A stretch of DNA of 64,000 nucleotides, taken from positions 10,073,374-10,137,373 of the forward strand of contig OW028580.1 of the NCBI GenBank assembly GCA_932294295.1, written 5' to 3'. Within the stretch, counting starts at the first letter, position 1, and each line of letters begins with the position of its first letter. This DNA comes from Alitta virens (lineage: Eukaryota; Annelida; Polychaeta; Phyllodocida; Nereididae). The notes beneath the pieces were generated by a model that was not told the DNA's origin, did not search any database, and worked only from the letters and a program-made list of their open reading frames with translations. This document shows positions 38,455 to 50,610 of the stretch, in pieces. Made by a program: the position numbers and the translations under genes.

Positions 38455-40690
38455 TTGTTCACACTTTTTTTGTTTGTTGTTCACACTTTGTTTGTTGTTC
38501 ACACTTTGTTTGTTTGTTGTTCACACTTTTTTTGTTTGTTGTTCACACTTTGTTTGTTTGTTGTTCACACATTTTTTGTTTGTTGTTCACACTTTTTTTG
38601 GTTTCTTGTTCACACTTTGTTTGTTTGTTGTTCACACATTTTTTGTTTGTTGTTTACACTTTTTTTGTTTGTTGTTCACACATTTTTTGGTTTATTGTTC
38701 ACACTTTGTTTGTTTGTTGTTCACACTTTTTTTGGTTTGTTGTTCACACATTTTTTGGTTTGTTGTTCACACTTTTTTTGGTTTGTTGTTCACACTTTTT
38801 TTGGTTTGTTGTTCACACTTTTTTTGGTTTGTTGTTCACACTTTTTTTGGTTTATTGTTCACACTTTTTTTGGTTTGTTGTTCACACTTTTTTTGTTTGT
38901 TGTTCACACTTTGTTTGTTGTTCACACTTTGTTTGTTTGTTGTTCACACTTTTTTTGTTTGTTGTTCACACTTTGTTTGTTTGTTGTTCACACATTTTTT
39001 GTTTGTTGTTCACACTTTTTTTGGTTTCTTGTTCACACTTTGTTTGTTTGTTGTTCACACATTGTTTGTTTGTTGTTTACACTTTTTTTGTTTGTTGTTC
39101 ACACATTTTTTGTTTGTTGTTTACACTTTGTTTGTTGTTCACACTTTTTTTGGTTTGTTGTTCACACTTTTTTTGGTTTGTTGTTCACACTTTTTTTGGT
39201 TTGTTGCTCACACTTTTTTTGGTTTGTTGTTCACACTTTTTTTGGTTTGTTGTTCACACTTTGTTTGTTTGTTGTTCACACATTTTTTGTTTGTTGTTTA
39301 CACTTTGTTTGTTGTTCACACTTTTTTTGGTTTGTTGTTCACACTTTTTTTGGTTTGTTGTTCACACTTTTTTTGGTTTGTTGCTCACACTTTTTTTGGT
39401 TTGTTGTTCACACTTTTTTTGGTTTGTTGTTCACACTTTGTTTGTTTGTTTTTCACACATTTTTTGTTTGTTGTTTACACTTTGTTTGTTGTTCACACAT
39501 TTTTTGGTTTATTGTTCACACTTTGTTTGTTGTTCACACTTTTTTTGGTTTGTTGTTCACACATTTTTTGGTTTGTTGTTCACACTTTTTTTGGTTTGTT
39601 GTTCGCACATTTTTTGGTTTGTTGTTCACACTTTTTTTGGTTTGTTGTTCGCACATTTTTTGGTTTGTTGTTCACACTTTGTTTGTTTGTTGTTCACACT
39701 TTTTTTGGTTTCTTGTTCACACTTTGTTTGTTTGTTGTTCACACATTTTTTGTTTGTTGTTTACACTTTTTTTGTTTGTTGTTCACACATTTTTTGTTTG
39801 TTGTTTACACTTTGTTTGTTGTTCACACTTTTTTTGGTTTGTTGTTCACACTTTTTTTGGTTTGTTGTTCACACTTTTTTTGGTTTGTTGCTCACACTTT
39901 TTTTGGTTTGTTGTTCACACTTTTTTTGGTTTGTTGTTCACACTTTGTTTGTTTGTTTTTCACACATTTTTTGTTTGTTGTTTACACTTTGTTTGTTGTT
40001 CACACATTTTTTGGTTTATTGTTCACACTTTGTTTGTTGTTCACACTTTTTTTGGTTTGTTGTTCACACATTTTTTGGTTTGTTGTTCACACTTTTTTTG
40101 GTTTGTTGTTCGCACATTTTTTGGTTTGTTGTTCACACTTTTTTTGGTTTGTTGTTCACACTTTTTTTGGTTTGTTGTTCACACTTTTTTTGTTGTTCAC
40201 ACTTTGTTTGTTTGTTGTTCACACTTTGTTTGTTGTTCACACTTTGTTTGTTTGTTGTTCACACTTTTTTTTTTTTTTGTTCACACTTTTTTTGGTTTGT
40301 TGTTCACACTTTTTTTGTTTGTTGTTCACACTTTGTTTGTTGTTCACACTTTGTTTGTTTGTTGTTCACACTTTGTTTGTTTGTTGTTCACACTTTTTTT
40401 GTTTGTTGTTCACACTTTGTTTGTTTGTTGTTCACACATTTTTTGTTTGTTGTTCACACTTTTTTTGGTTTCATGTTCACACTTTGTTTGTTTGTTGTTC
40501 ACACATTTTTTGTTTGTTGTTTACACTTTTTTTGTTTGTTGTTCACACATTTTTTGGTTTATTGTTCACACTTTGTTTGTTTGTTGTTCACACTTTGTTT
40601 GTTTGTTGTTCACACTTTGTTTGTTGTTCACACTTTGTTTGTTTGTTGTTCACACTTTTTTTGTTTGTTGTTCACACTTTTTTTGGTTAG
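38455..40690. repeat. TAG-to-TAG interval, 2,236 bp
   Basis: Starts like the region-A units (two GGTTTATTG blocks, CACATTGTTTG near 39,058), then runs through two TTCGCAC-rich stretches to T14 at 40,265-40,278, ATG at 40,473 and TAG at 40,688. Confidence 0.82.
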
Positions 40691-41980
40691 TTGTTCACAC
40701 TTTTTTTGTTTGTTGTTCACACTTTGTTTGTTGTTCACACTTTGTTTGTTTGTTGTTCACACTTTTTTTGTTTGTTGTTCACACTTTGTTTGTTTGTTGT
40801 TCACACATTTTTTGTTTGTTGTTCACACTTTTTTTGGTTTCTTGTTCACACTTTGTTTGTTTGTTGTTCACACATTTTTTGTTTGTTGTTTACACTTTTT
40901 TTGTTTGTTGTTCACACATTTTTTGGTTTATTGTTCACACTTTGTTTGTTTGTTGTTCACACTTTTTTTGGTTTGTTGTTCACACATTTTTTGGTTTGTT
41001 GTTCACACTTTTTTTGTTTGTTGTTCACACATTTTTTGTTTGTTGTTTACACTTTGTTTGTTGTTCACACTTTTTTTGGTTTGTTGTTCACACTTTTTTT
41101 GGTTTGTTGTTCACACTTTTTTTGGTTTGTTGCTCACACTTTTTTTGGTTTGTTGTTCACACTTTTTTTGGTTTGTTGTTCACACTTTGTTTGTTTGTTG
41201 TTCACACATTTTTTGTTTGTTGTTTACACTTTGTTTGTTGTTCACACATTTTTTGGTTTATTGTTCACACTTTGTTTGTTGTTCACACTTTTTTTGGTTT
41301 GTTGTTCACACATTTTTTGGTTTGTTGTTCACACTTTTTTTGGTTTGTTGTTCGCACATTTTTTGGTTTGTTGTTCACACTTTTTTTTGGTTTGTTGTTC
41401 ACACTTTTTTTGGTTTGTTGTTCACACTTTTTTTGGTTTGTTGTTCACACTTTTTTTGGTTTGTTGTTCACACTTTTTTTGGTTTGTTGTTCACACTTTT
41501 TTTGTTGTTCACACTTTGTTTGTTTGTTGTTCACACTTTGTTTGTTGTTCACACTTTGTTTGTTTGTTGTTCACACTTTTTTTTTTTTTTGTTCACACTT
41601 TTTTTGGTTTGTTGTTCACACTTTTTTTGTTTGTTGTTCACACTTTGTTTGTTGTTCACACTTTGTTTGTTTGTTGTTCACACTTTTTTTGTTTGTTGTT
41701 CACACTTTGTTTGTTTGTTGTTCACACATTTTTTGTTTGTTGTTCACACTTTTTTTGGTTTCATGTTCACACTTTGTTTGTTTGTTGTTCACACATTTTT
41801 TGTTTGTTGTTTACACTTTTTTTGTTTGTTGTTCACACATTTTTTGGTTTATTGTTCACACTTTGTTTGTTTGTTGTTCACACTTTGTTTGTTTGTTGTT
41901 CACACTTTGTTTGTTGTTCACACTTTGTTTGTTTGTTGTTCACACTTTTTTTGTTTGTTGTTCACACTTTTTTTGGTTAG
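40691..41980. repeat. TAG-to-TAG unit, 1,290 bp
   Basis: Like 29,971-31,234 but with additional T7+GG 23-mers after a T8 run near 41,381-41,388. T14 at 41,577-41,590, ATG at 41,763, TAG at 41,978. T run to TAG is 401. Confidence 0.85.
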
Positions 41981-42283
41981 TTGTTCACACTTTTTTTGTT
42001 TGTTGTTCACACTTTGTTTGTTGTTCACACTTTGTTTGTTTGTTGTTCACACTTTTTTTGGTTTCATGTTCACACTTTGTTTGTTTGTTGTTCACACATT
42101 TTTTGTTTGTTGTTTACACTTTTTTTGTTTGTTGTTCACACATTTTTTGGTTTATTGTTCACACTTTGTTTGTTTGTTGTTCACACTTTGTTTGTTTGTT
42201 GTTCACACTTTGTTTGTTGTTCACACTTTGTTTGTTTGTTGTTCACACTTTTTTTGTTTGTTGTTCACACTTTTTTTGGTTAG
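41981..42283. repeat. Minimal TAG-to-TAG unit, 303 bp
   Basis: Contains only the start of a unit fused to a TTTCATG cassette (ATG 42,066, TAG 42,281). ATG-to-ATG distance to the previous cassette is also 303, so this is a 303-bp tandem duplication of the cassette plus flank. Confidence 0.85.
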
Positions 42284-43772
42284 TTGTTCACACTTTTTTT
42301 GTTTGTTGTTCACACTTTGTTTGTTGTTCACACTTTGTTTGTTTGTTGTTCACACTTTTTTTGTTTGTTGTTCACACTTTGTTTGTTTGTTGTTCACACA
42401 TTTTTTGTTTGTTGTTCACACTTTTTTTGGTTTCTTGTTCACACTTTGTTTGTTTGTTGTTCACACATTTTTTGTTTGTTGTTTACACTTTTTTTGTTTG
42501 TTGTTCACACATTTTTTGGTTTATTGTTCACACTTTGTTTGTTTGTTGTTCACACTTTTTTTGGTTTGTTGTTCACACATTTTTTGGTTTGTTGTTCACA
42601 CTTTTTTTGGTTTGTTGTTCACACTTTTTTTGGTTTGTTGTTCACACTTTTTTTGGTTTATTGTTCACACTTTTTTTGGTTTGTTGTTCACACTTTTTTT
42701 GTTTGTTGTTCACACTTTGTTTGTTGTTCACACTTTGTTTGTTTGTTGTTCACACTTTTTTTGTTTGTTGTTCACACTTTGTTTGTTTGTTGTTCACACA
42801 TTTTTTGTTTGTTGTTCACACTTTTTTTGGTTTCTTGTTCACACTTTGTTTGTTTGTTGTTCACACATTGTTTGTTTGTTGTTTACACTTTTTTTGTTTG
42901 TTGTTCACACATTTTTTGTTTGTTGTTTACACTTTGTTTGTTGTTCACACTTTTTTTGGTTTGTTGTTCACACTTTTTTTGGTTTGTTGTTCACACTTTT
43001 TTTGGTTTGTTGCTCACACTTTTTTTGGTTTGTTGTTCACACTTTTTTTGGTTTGTTGTTCACACTTTGTTTGTTTGTTGTTCACACATTTTTTGTTTGT
43101 TGTTTACACTTTGTTTGTTGTTCACACATTTTTTGGTTTATTGTTCACACTTTGTTTGTTGTTCACACTTTTTTTGGTTTGTTGTTCACACATTTTTTGG
43201 TTTGTTGTTCACACTTTTTTTGGTTTGTTGTTCGCACATTTTTTGGTTTGTTGTTCACACTTTTTTTGGTTTGTTGTTCACACTTTTTTTGGTTTGTTGT
43301 TCACACTTTTTTTGGTTTGTTGTTCACACTTTTTTTGTTGTTCACACTTTGTTTGTTTGTTGTTCACACTTTGTTTGTTGTTCACACTTTGTTTGTTTGT
43401 TGTTCACACTTTTTTTTTTTTTGTTCACACTTTTTTTGGTTTGTTGTTCACACTTTGTTTGTTTGTTGTTCACACTTTTTTTGTTTGTTGTTCACACTTT
43501 GTTTGTTTGTTGTTCACACATTTTTTGTTTGTTGTTCACACTTTTTTTGGTTTCATGTTCACACTTTGTTTGTTTGTTGTTCACACATTTTTTGTTTGTT
43601 GTTTACACTTTTTTTGTTTGTTGTTCACACATTTTTTGGTTTATTGTTCACACTTTGTTTGTTTGTTGTTCACACTTTGTTTGTTTGTTGTTCACACTTT
43701 GTTTGTTGTTCACACTTTGTTTGTTTGTTGTTCACACTTTTTTTGTTTGTTGTTCACACTTTTTTTGGTTAG
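42284..43772. repeat. TAG-to-TAG unit, 1,489 bp
   Basis: T13 at 43,410-43,422, ATG 43,555, TAG 43,770. The T run to TAG distance is 360, about three monomers fewer than the usual 422, all lost between the T run and the ATG. Confidence 0.84.
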
Positions 43773-45288
43773 TTGTTCACACTTTTTTTGTTTGTTGTTC
43801 ACACTTTGTTTGTTGTTCACACTTTGTTTGTTTGTTGTTCACACTTTTTTGTTTGTTGTTCACACTTTGTTTGTTTGTTGTTCACACATTTTTTGTTTGT
43901 TGTTTATACTTTGTTTGTTGTTCACACATTTTTTGGTTTATTGTTCACACTTTGTTTGTTGTTCACACTTTTTTTGGTTTGTTGTTCACACATTTTTTGG
44001 TTTGTTGTTCACACTTTTTTTGGTTTGTTGTTCGCACATTTTTTGGTTTGTTGTTCACACTTTTTTTGGTTTGTTGTTCACACTTTTTTTGTTGTTCACA
44101 CTTTGTTTGTTTGTTGTTCACACTTTGTTTGTTGTTCACACTTTGTTTGTTTGTTGTTCACACATTTTTTGTTTGTTGTTCACACTTTTTTTGGTTTCTT
44201 GTTCACACTTTGTTTGTTTGTTGTTCACACATTTTTTGTTTGTTGTTTACACTTTTTTTGTTTGTTGTTCACACATTTTTTGGTTTATTGTTCACACTTT
44301 GTTTGTTTGTTGTTCACACTTTTTTTGGTTTGTTGTTCACACATTTTTTGGTTTGTTGTTCACACTTTTTTTGTTTGTTGTTCACACATTTTTTGTTTGT
44401 TGTTTACACTTTGTTTGTTGTTCACACTTTTTTTGTTTGTTGTTCACACTTTTTTTGGTTTGTTGTTCACACTTTTTTTGGTTTGTTGCTCACACTTTTT
44501 TTGGTTTGTTGTTCACACTTTTTTTGGTTTGTTGTTCACACATTTTTTGTTTGTTGTTTACACTTTGTTTGTTGTTCACACATTTTTTGGTTTATTGTTC
44601 ACACTTTGTTTGTTGTTCACACTTTTTTTGGTTTGTTGTTCACACATTTTTTGGTTTGTTGTTCACACTTTTTTTGGTTTGTTGTTCGCACATTTTTTGG
44701 TTTGTTGTTCACACTTTTTTTGGTTTGTTGTTCACACTTTTTTTGGTTTGTTGTTCACACTTTTTTTGGTTTGTTGTTCACACTTTTTTTGTTGTTCACA
44801 CTTTGTTTGTTTGTTGTTCACACTTTGTTTGTTGTTCACACTTTGTTTGTTTGTTGTTCACACTTTTTTTTTTTTTGTTCACACTTTTTTTGGTTTGTTG
44901 TTCACACTTTTTTTGTTTGTTGTTCACACTTTGTTTGTTGTTCACACTTTGTTTGTTTGTTGTTCACACTTTGTTTGTTTGTTGTTCACACTTTTTTTGT
45001 TTGTTGTTCACACTTTGTTTGTTTGTTGTTCACACATTTTTTGTTTGTTGTTCACACTTTTTTTGGTTTCATGTTCACACTTTGTTTGTTTGTTGTTCAC
45101 ACATTTTTTGTTTGTTGTTTACACTTTTTTTGTTTGTTGTTCACACATTTTTTGGTTTATTGTTCACACTTTGTTTGTTTGTTGTTCACACTTTTTTTGT
45201 TTGTTGTTCACACTTTGTTTGTTGTTCACACTTTGTTTGTTTGTTGTTCACACTTTTTTTGTTTGTTGTTCACACTTTTTTTGGTTAG
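43773..45288. repeat. TAG-to-TAG unit, 1,516 bp
   Basis: Private marks: T6 near 43,845 and TTTATAC near 43,904. From about 44,160 it copies 18,341 onward (offset about 25,817), including T13 at 44,864-44,876, ATG 45,071 and TAG 45,286. Confidence 0.83.
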
Positions 45289-47049
45289 TTGTTCACACTT
45301 TTTTTGTTTGTTGTTCACACTTTGTTTGTTGTTCACACTTTGTTTGTTTGTTGTTCACACTTTTTTTGTTTGTTGTTCACACTTTGTTTGTTTGTTGTTC
45401 ACACATTTTTTGTTTGTTGTTTACACTTTGTTTGTTGTTCACACATTTTTTGGTTTATTGTTCACACTTTGTTTGTTGTTCACACTTTTTTTGGTTTGTT
45501 GTTCACACATTTTTTGGTTTGTTGTTCACACTTTTTTTGGTTTGTTGTTCGCACATTTTTTGGTTTGTTGTTCACACTTTTTTTGGTTTGTTGTTCACAC
45601 TTTTTTTGGTTTGCTGTTCACACTTTTTTTGTTGTTCACACTTTGTTTGTTGTTCACACTTTTTTTGTTTGTTGTTCACACTTTGTTTGTTTGTTGTTCA
45701 CACATTTTTTGTTTGTTGTTTACACTTTGTTTGTTGTTCACACATTTTTTGGTTTATTGTTCACACTTTGTTTGTTGTTCACACTTTTTTTGGTTTGTTG
45801 TTCACACATTTTTTGGTTTGTTGTTCACACTTTTTTTGGTTTGTTGTTCGCACATTTTTTGGTTTGTTGTTCACACTTTTTTTGGTTTGTTGTTCACACT
45901 TTTTTTGGTTTGTTGTTCACACATTTTTTGGTTTGTTGTTCACACTTTTTTTGGTTTGTTGTTCGCACATTTTTTGGTTTGTTGTTCACACTTTTTTTGG
46001 TTTGTTGTTCGCACATTTTTTGGTTTGTTGTTCACACTTTGTTTGTTTGTTGTTCAAACTTTTTTTGGTTTCTTGTTCACACTTTGTTTGTTTGTTGTTC
46101 ACACATTTTTTGTTTGTTGTTTACACTTTTTTTGTTTGTTGTTCACACATTTTTTGTTTGTTGTTTACACTTTGTTTGTTGTTCACACTTTTTTTGGTTT
46201 GTTGTTCACACTTTTTTTGGTTTGTTGTTCACACTTTTTTTGGTTTGTTGCTCACACTTTTTTTGGTTTGTTGTTCACACTTTTTTTGGTTTGTTGTTCG
46301 CACTTTGTTTGTTTGTTTTTCACACATTTTTTGTTTGTTGTTTACACTTTGTTTGTTGTTCACACATTTTTTGGTTTATTGTTCACACTTTGTTTGTTGT
46401 TCACACTTTTTTTGGTTTGTTGTTCACACATTTTTTGGTTTGTTGTTCACACTTTTTTTGGTTTGTTGTTCGCACATTTTTTGGTTTGTTGTTCACACTT
46501 TTTTTGGTTTGTTGTTCACACTTTTTTTGGTTTGTTGTTCACACTTTTTTTGTTGTTCACACTTTGTTTGTTTGTTGTTCACACTTTGTTTGTTGTTCAC
46601 ACTTTGTTTGTTTGTTGTTCACACTTTTTTTTTTTTTGTTCACACTTTTTTTGGTTTGTTGTTCACACTTTTTTTGTTTGTTGTTCACACTTTGTTTGTT
46701 GTTCACACTTTGTTTGTTTTTTGTTCACACTTTGTTTGTTTGTTGTTCACACTTTTTTTGTTTGTTGTTCACACTTTGTTTGTTTGTTGTTCACACATTT
46801 TTTGTTTGTTGTTCACACTTTTTTTGGTTTCATGTTCACACTTTGTTTGTTTGTTGTTCACACATTTTTTGTTTGTTGTTTACACTTTTTTTGTTTGTTG
46901 TTCACACATTTTTTGGTTTATTGTTCACACTTTGTTTGTTTGTTGTTCACACTTTGTTTCTTTGTTGTTCACACTTTGTTTGTTGTTCACACTTTGTTTG
47001 TTTGTTGTTCACACTTTTTTTGTTTGTTGTTCACACTTTTTTTGGTTAG
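45289..47049. repeat. TAG-to-TAG unit, 1,761 bp
   Basis: TTTGCTG at 45,611, TTCAAAC at 46,053, T13 at 46,625-46,637, ATG at 46,832, TAG at 47,047. It is 92 bp (four monomers) longer than 19,472-21,140. Confidence 0.84.
46053..47049. repeat. TTCAAAC/TTTCTTTG subfamily unit, copy 3
   Basis: 997 bp; TTTCTTTG near 46,958. Private marks are TTCGCACTTTG near 46,300 and a GTTTTTTGTTC change near 46,718. Confidence 0.86.
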
Positions 47050-48073
47050 TTGTTCACACTTTTTTTGTTTGTTGTTCACACTTTGTTTGTTGTTCACACT
47101 TTGTTTGTTTGTTGTTCACACTTTTTTTGTTTGTTGTTCACACTTTGTTTGTTTGTTGTTCACACTTTTTTTGTTTGTTGTTCACACTTTTTTTGGTTTC
47201 TTGTTCACACTTTGTTTGTTTGTTGTTCACACATTTTTTGTTTGTTGTTTACACTTTTTTTGTTTGTTGTTCACACATTTTTTGGTTTATTGTTCACACT
47301 TTGTTTGTTTGTTGTTCACACTTTTTTTGGTTTGTTGTTCACACATTTTTTGGTTTGTTGTTCACACTTTTTTTGTTTGTTGTTCACACATTTTTTGTTT
47401 GTTGTTTACACTTTGTTTGTTGTTCACACTTTTTTTGGTTTGTTGTTCACACTTTTTTTGGTTTGTTGTTCACACTTTTTTTGGTTTGTTGCTCACACTT
47501 TTTTTGGTTTGTTGTTCACACTTTTTTTGGTTTGTTGTTCACACTTTGTTTGTTTGTTGTTCACACATTTTTTGTTTGTTGTTTACACTTTGTTTGTTGT
47601 TCACACATTTTTTGGTTTATTGTTCACACTTTGTTTGTTGTTCACACTTTTTTTGGTTTGTTGTTCACACTTTTTTTTTTTTTGTTCACACTTTTTTTGG
47701 TTTGTTGTTCACACTTTTTTTGTTTGTTGTTCACACTTTGTTTGTTGTTCACACTTTGTTTGTTTGTTGTTCACACTTTGTTTGTTTGTTGTTCACACTT
47801 TGTTTGTTTGTTGTTCACACATTTTTTGTTTGTTGTTCACACTTTTTTTGGTTTCATGTTCACACTTTGTTTGTTTGTTGTTCACACATTTTTTGTTTGT
47901 TGTTTACACTTTTTTTGTTTGTTGTTCACACATTTTTTGGTTTATTGTTCACACTTTGTTTGTTTGTTGTTCACACTTTGTTTGTTTGTTGTTCACACTT
48001 TGTTTGTTGTTCACACTTTGTTTGTTTGTTGTTCACACTTTTTTTGTTTGTTGTTCACACTTTTTTTGGTTAG
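47050..48073. repeat. TAG-to-TAG unit, 1,024 bp
   Basis: T13 at 47,671-47,683, ATG 47,856, TAG 48,071. The monomer before the T run is the 23-bp GG type, unlike all other units, which marks a deletion junction. Confidence 0.84.
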
Positions 48074-50610
48074 TTGTTCACACTTTTTTTGTTTGTTGTT
48101 CACACTTTGTTTGTTGTTCACACTTTGTTTGTTTGTTGTTCACACTTTTTTTGTTTGTTGTTCACACTTTGTTTGTTTGTTGTTCACACATTTTTTGTTT
48201 GTTGTTTACACTTTGTTTGTTGTTCACACATTTTTTGGTTTATTGTTCACACTTTGTTTGTTGTTCACACATTTTTTGTTTGTTGTTTACACTTTTTTTG
48301 TTTGTTGTTCACACATTTTTGTTTGTTGTTTACACTTTGTTTGTTGTTCACACTTTTTTTGGTTTGTTGTTCACACTTTTTTTGGTTTGTTGTTCACACT
48401 TTTTTTGGTTTGTTGCTCACACTTTTTTTGGTTTGTTGTTCACACTTTGTTTGGTTTGTTGTTCACACTTTGTTTGTTTGTTGTTCACACATTTTTTGTT
48501 TGTTGTTTACACTTTGTTTGTTGTTCACACATTTTTTGGTTTATTGTTCACACTTTGTTTGTTGTTCACACTTTTTTTGGTTTGTTGTTCACACTTTTTT
48601 TGTTTGTTGTTCACACTTTTTTTGTTTGTTGTTCACACTTTTTTTGGTTTATTGTTCACACTTTTTTTGGTTTGTTGTTCACACTTTTTTTGTTTGTTGT
48701 TCACACATTTTTTGTTTGTTGTTTACACTTTTTTTGTTTGTTGTTCACACATTTTATGTTTGTTCTTTACACTTTGTTTGTTGTTCACACTTTTTTTGGT
48801 TTGTTGTTCACACTTTTTTTGTTGTTCACACTTTGTTTGTTTGTTGTTCACACTTTTTTTGTTTGTTGTTCACACTTTGTTTGTTTGTTGTTCACACATT
48901 TTTTGTTTGTTGTTCACACTTTTTTTGGTTTCATGTTCACACTTTGTTTGTTTGTTGTTCACACATTTTTTGTTTGTTGTTTACACTTTTTTTGTTTGTT
49001 GTTCACACATTTTTTGGTTTATTGTTCACACTTTGTTTGTTTGTTGTTCACACTTTGTTTGTTTGTTGTTCACACTTTGTTTGTTGTTCACACTTTGTTT
49101 GTTTGTTGTTCACACTTTTTTTGTTTGTTGTTCACACTTTTTTTGGTTTGTTGTTCACACTTTTTTTGTTTGTTGTTCACACTTTGTTTGTTGTTCACAC
49201 TTTGTTTGTTTGTTGTTCACACTTTTTTTGGTTTGTTGTTCACAATTTTTTTGGTTTGTTGTTCACACTTTTTTTGTTTGTTGTGCACACTTTTTTTGTT
49301 TGTTGTTCACACTTTTTTTGGTTTATTGTTCACACTTTTTTTGGTTTGTTGTTCACACTTTTTTTGTTTGTTGTTCACACTTTGTTTGTTGTTCACACTT
49401 TGTTTGTTTGTTGTTCACACATTTTTTGTTTGTTGTTCACACTTTGTTTGTTTGTTGTTCACACATTTTTTGTTTGTTGTTCACACTTTTTTTGGTTTCT
49501 TGTTCACACTTTGTTTGTTTGTTGTTCACACATTGTTTGTTTGTTGTTTACACTTTTTTTGTTTGTTGTTCACACATTTTTTGTTTGTTGTTTACACTTT
49601 GTTTGTTGTTCACACTTTTTTTGGTTTGTTGTTCACACTTTTTTTGGTTTGTTGTTCACACTTTTTTTGGTTTGTTGCTCACACTTTTTTTGGTTTGTTG
49701 TTCACACTTTTTTTGGTTTGTTGTTCACACTTTGTTTGTTTGTTGTTCACACATTTTTTGTTTGTTGTTTACACTTTGTTTGTTGTTCACACATTTTTTG
49801 GTTTATTGTTCACACTTTGTTTGTTGTTCACACTTTTTTTGGTTTGTTGTTCACACATTTTTTGGTTTGTTGTTCACACTTTTTTTGGTTTGTTGTTCGC
49901 ACATTTTTTGGTTTGTTGTTCACACTTTTTTTGGTTTCTTGTTCACACTTTGTTTGTTTGTTGTTCACACATTTTTTGTTTGTTGTTTACACTTTTTTTG
50001 TTTGTTGTTCACACATTTTTTGTTTGTTGTTTACACTTTGTTTGTTGTTCACACTTTTTTTGGTTTGTTGTTCACACTTTTTTTGGTTTGTTGTTCACAC
50101 TTTTTTTGGTTTGTTGCTCACACTTTTTTTGGTTTGTTGTTCACACTTTTTTTGGTTTGTTGTTCACACTTTGTTTGTTTGTTTTTCACACATTTTTTGT
50201 TTGTTGTTTACACTTTGTTTGTTGTTCACACATTTTTTGGTTTATTGTTCACACTTTGTTTGTTGTTCACACTTTTTTTGGTTTGTTGTTCACACATTTT
50301 TTGGTTTGTTGTTCACACTTTTTTTGGTTTGTTGTTCGCACATTTTTTGGTTTGTTGTTCACACTTTTTTTGGTTTGTTGTTCACACTTTTTTTGGTTTG
50401 TTGTTCACACTTTTTTTGTTGTTCACACTTTGTTTGTTTGTTGTTCACACTTTGTTTGTTGTTCACACTTTGTTTGTTTGTTGTTCACACTTTTTTTTTT
50501 TTTTGTTCACACTTTTTTTGGTTTGTTGTTCACACTTTTTTTGTTTGTTGTTCACACTTTGTTTGTTGTTCACACTTTGTTTGTTTGTTGTTCACACTTT
50601 TTTTGGTTAG
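48074..50610. repeat. Superunit fragment fused to region-A type sequence
   Basis: Left part is superunit sequence with the fourth core cassette. At about 49,911, after a TTCGCAC monomer, it switches to the sequence found at 4,312 onward and reaches T14 at 50,491-50,504 and TAG at 50,608. Confidence 0.84.
48746..49288. repeat. Superunit core cassette, copy 4 of 5
   Basis: ATGs at 48,756 and 48,933, TTTG at the TAG site (49,148), GTGCAC at 49,283-49,288. Just after it, CACA+T6 replaces T7 near 49,419, a difference from the other copies. Confidence 0.88.

Larger units (their letters stand above)
44160..48073. repeat. 4-kb duplicated block, copy 2
   Basis: Partner of 18,341-22,358. The last unit (47,050-48,073) is shorter than its partner (1,024 against 1,218 bp) because the T13 run at 47,671 directly follows a T7+GG monomer, with the usual (TTTG)n monomers missing. 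Confidence 0.78.
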
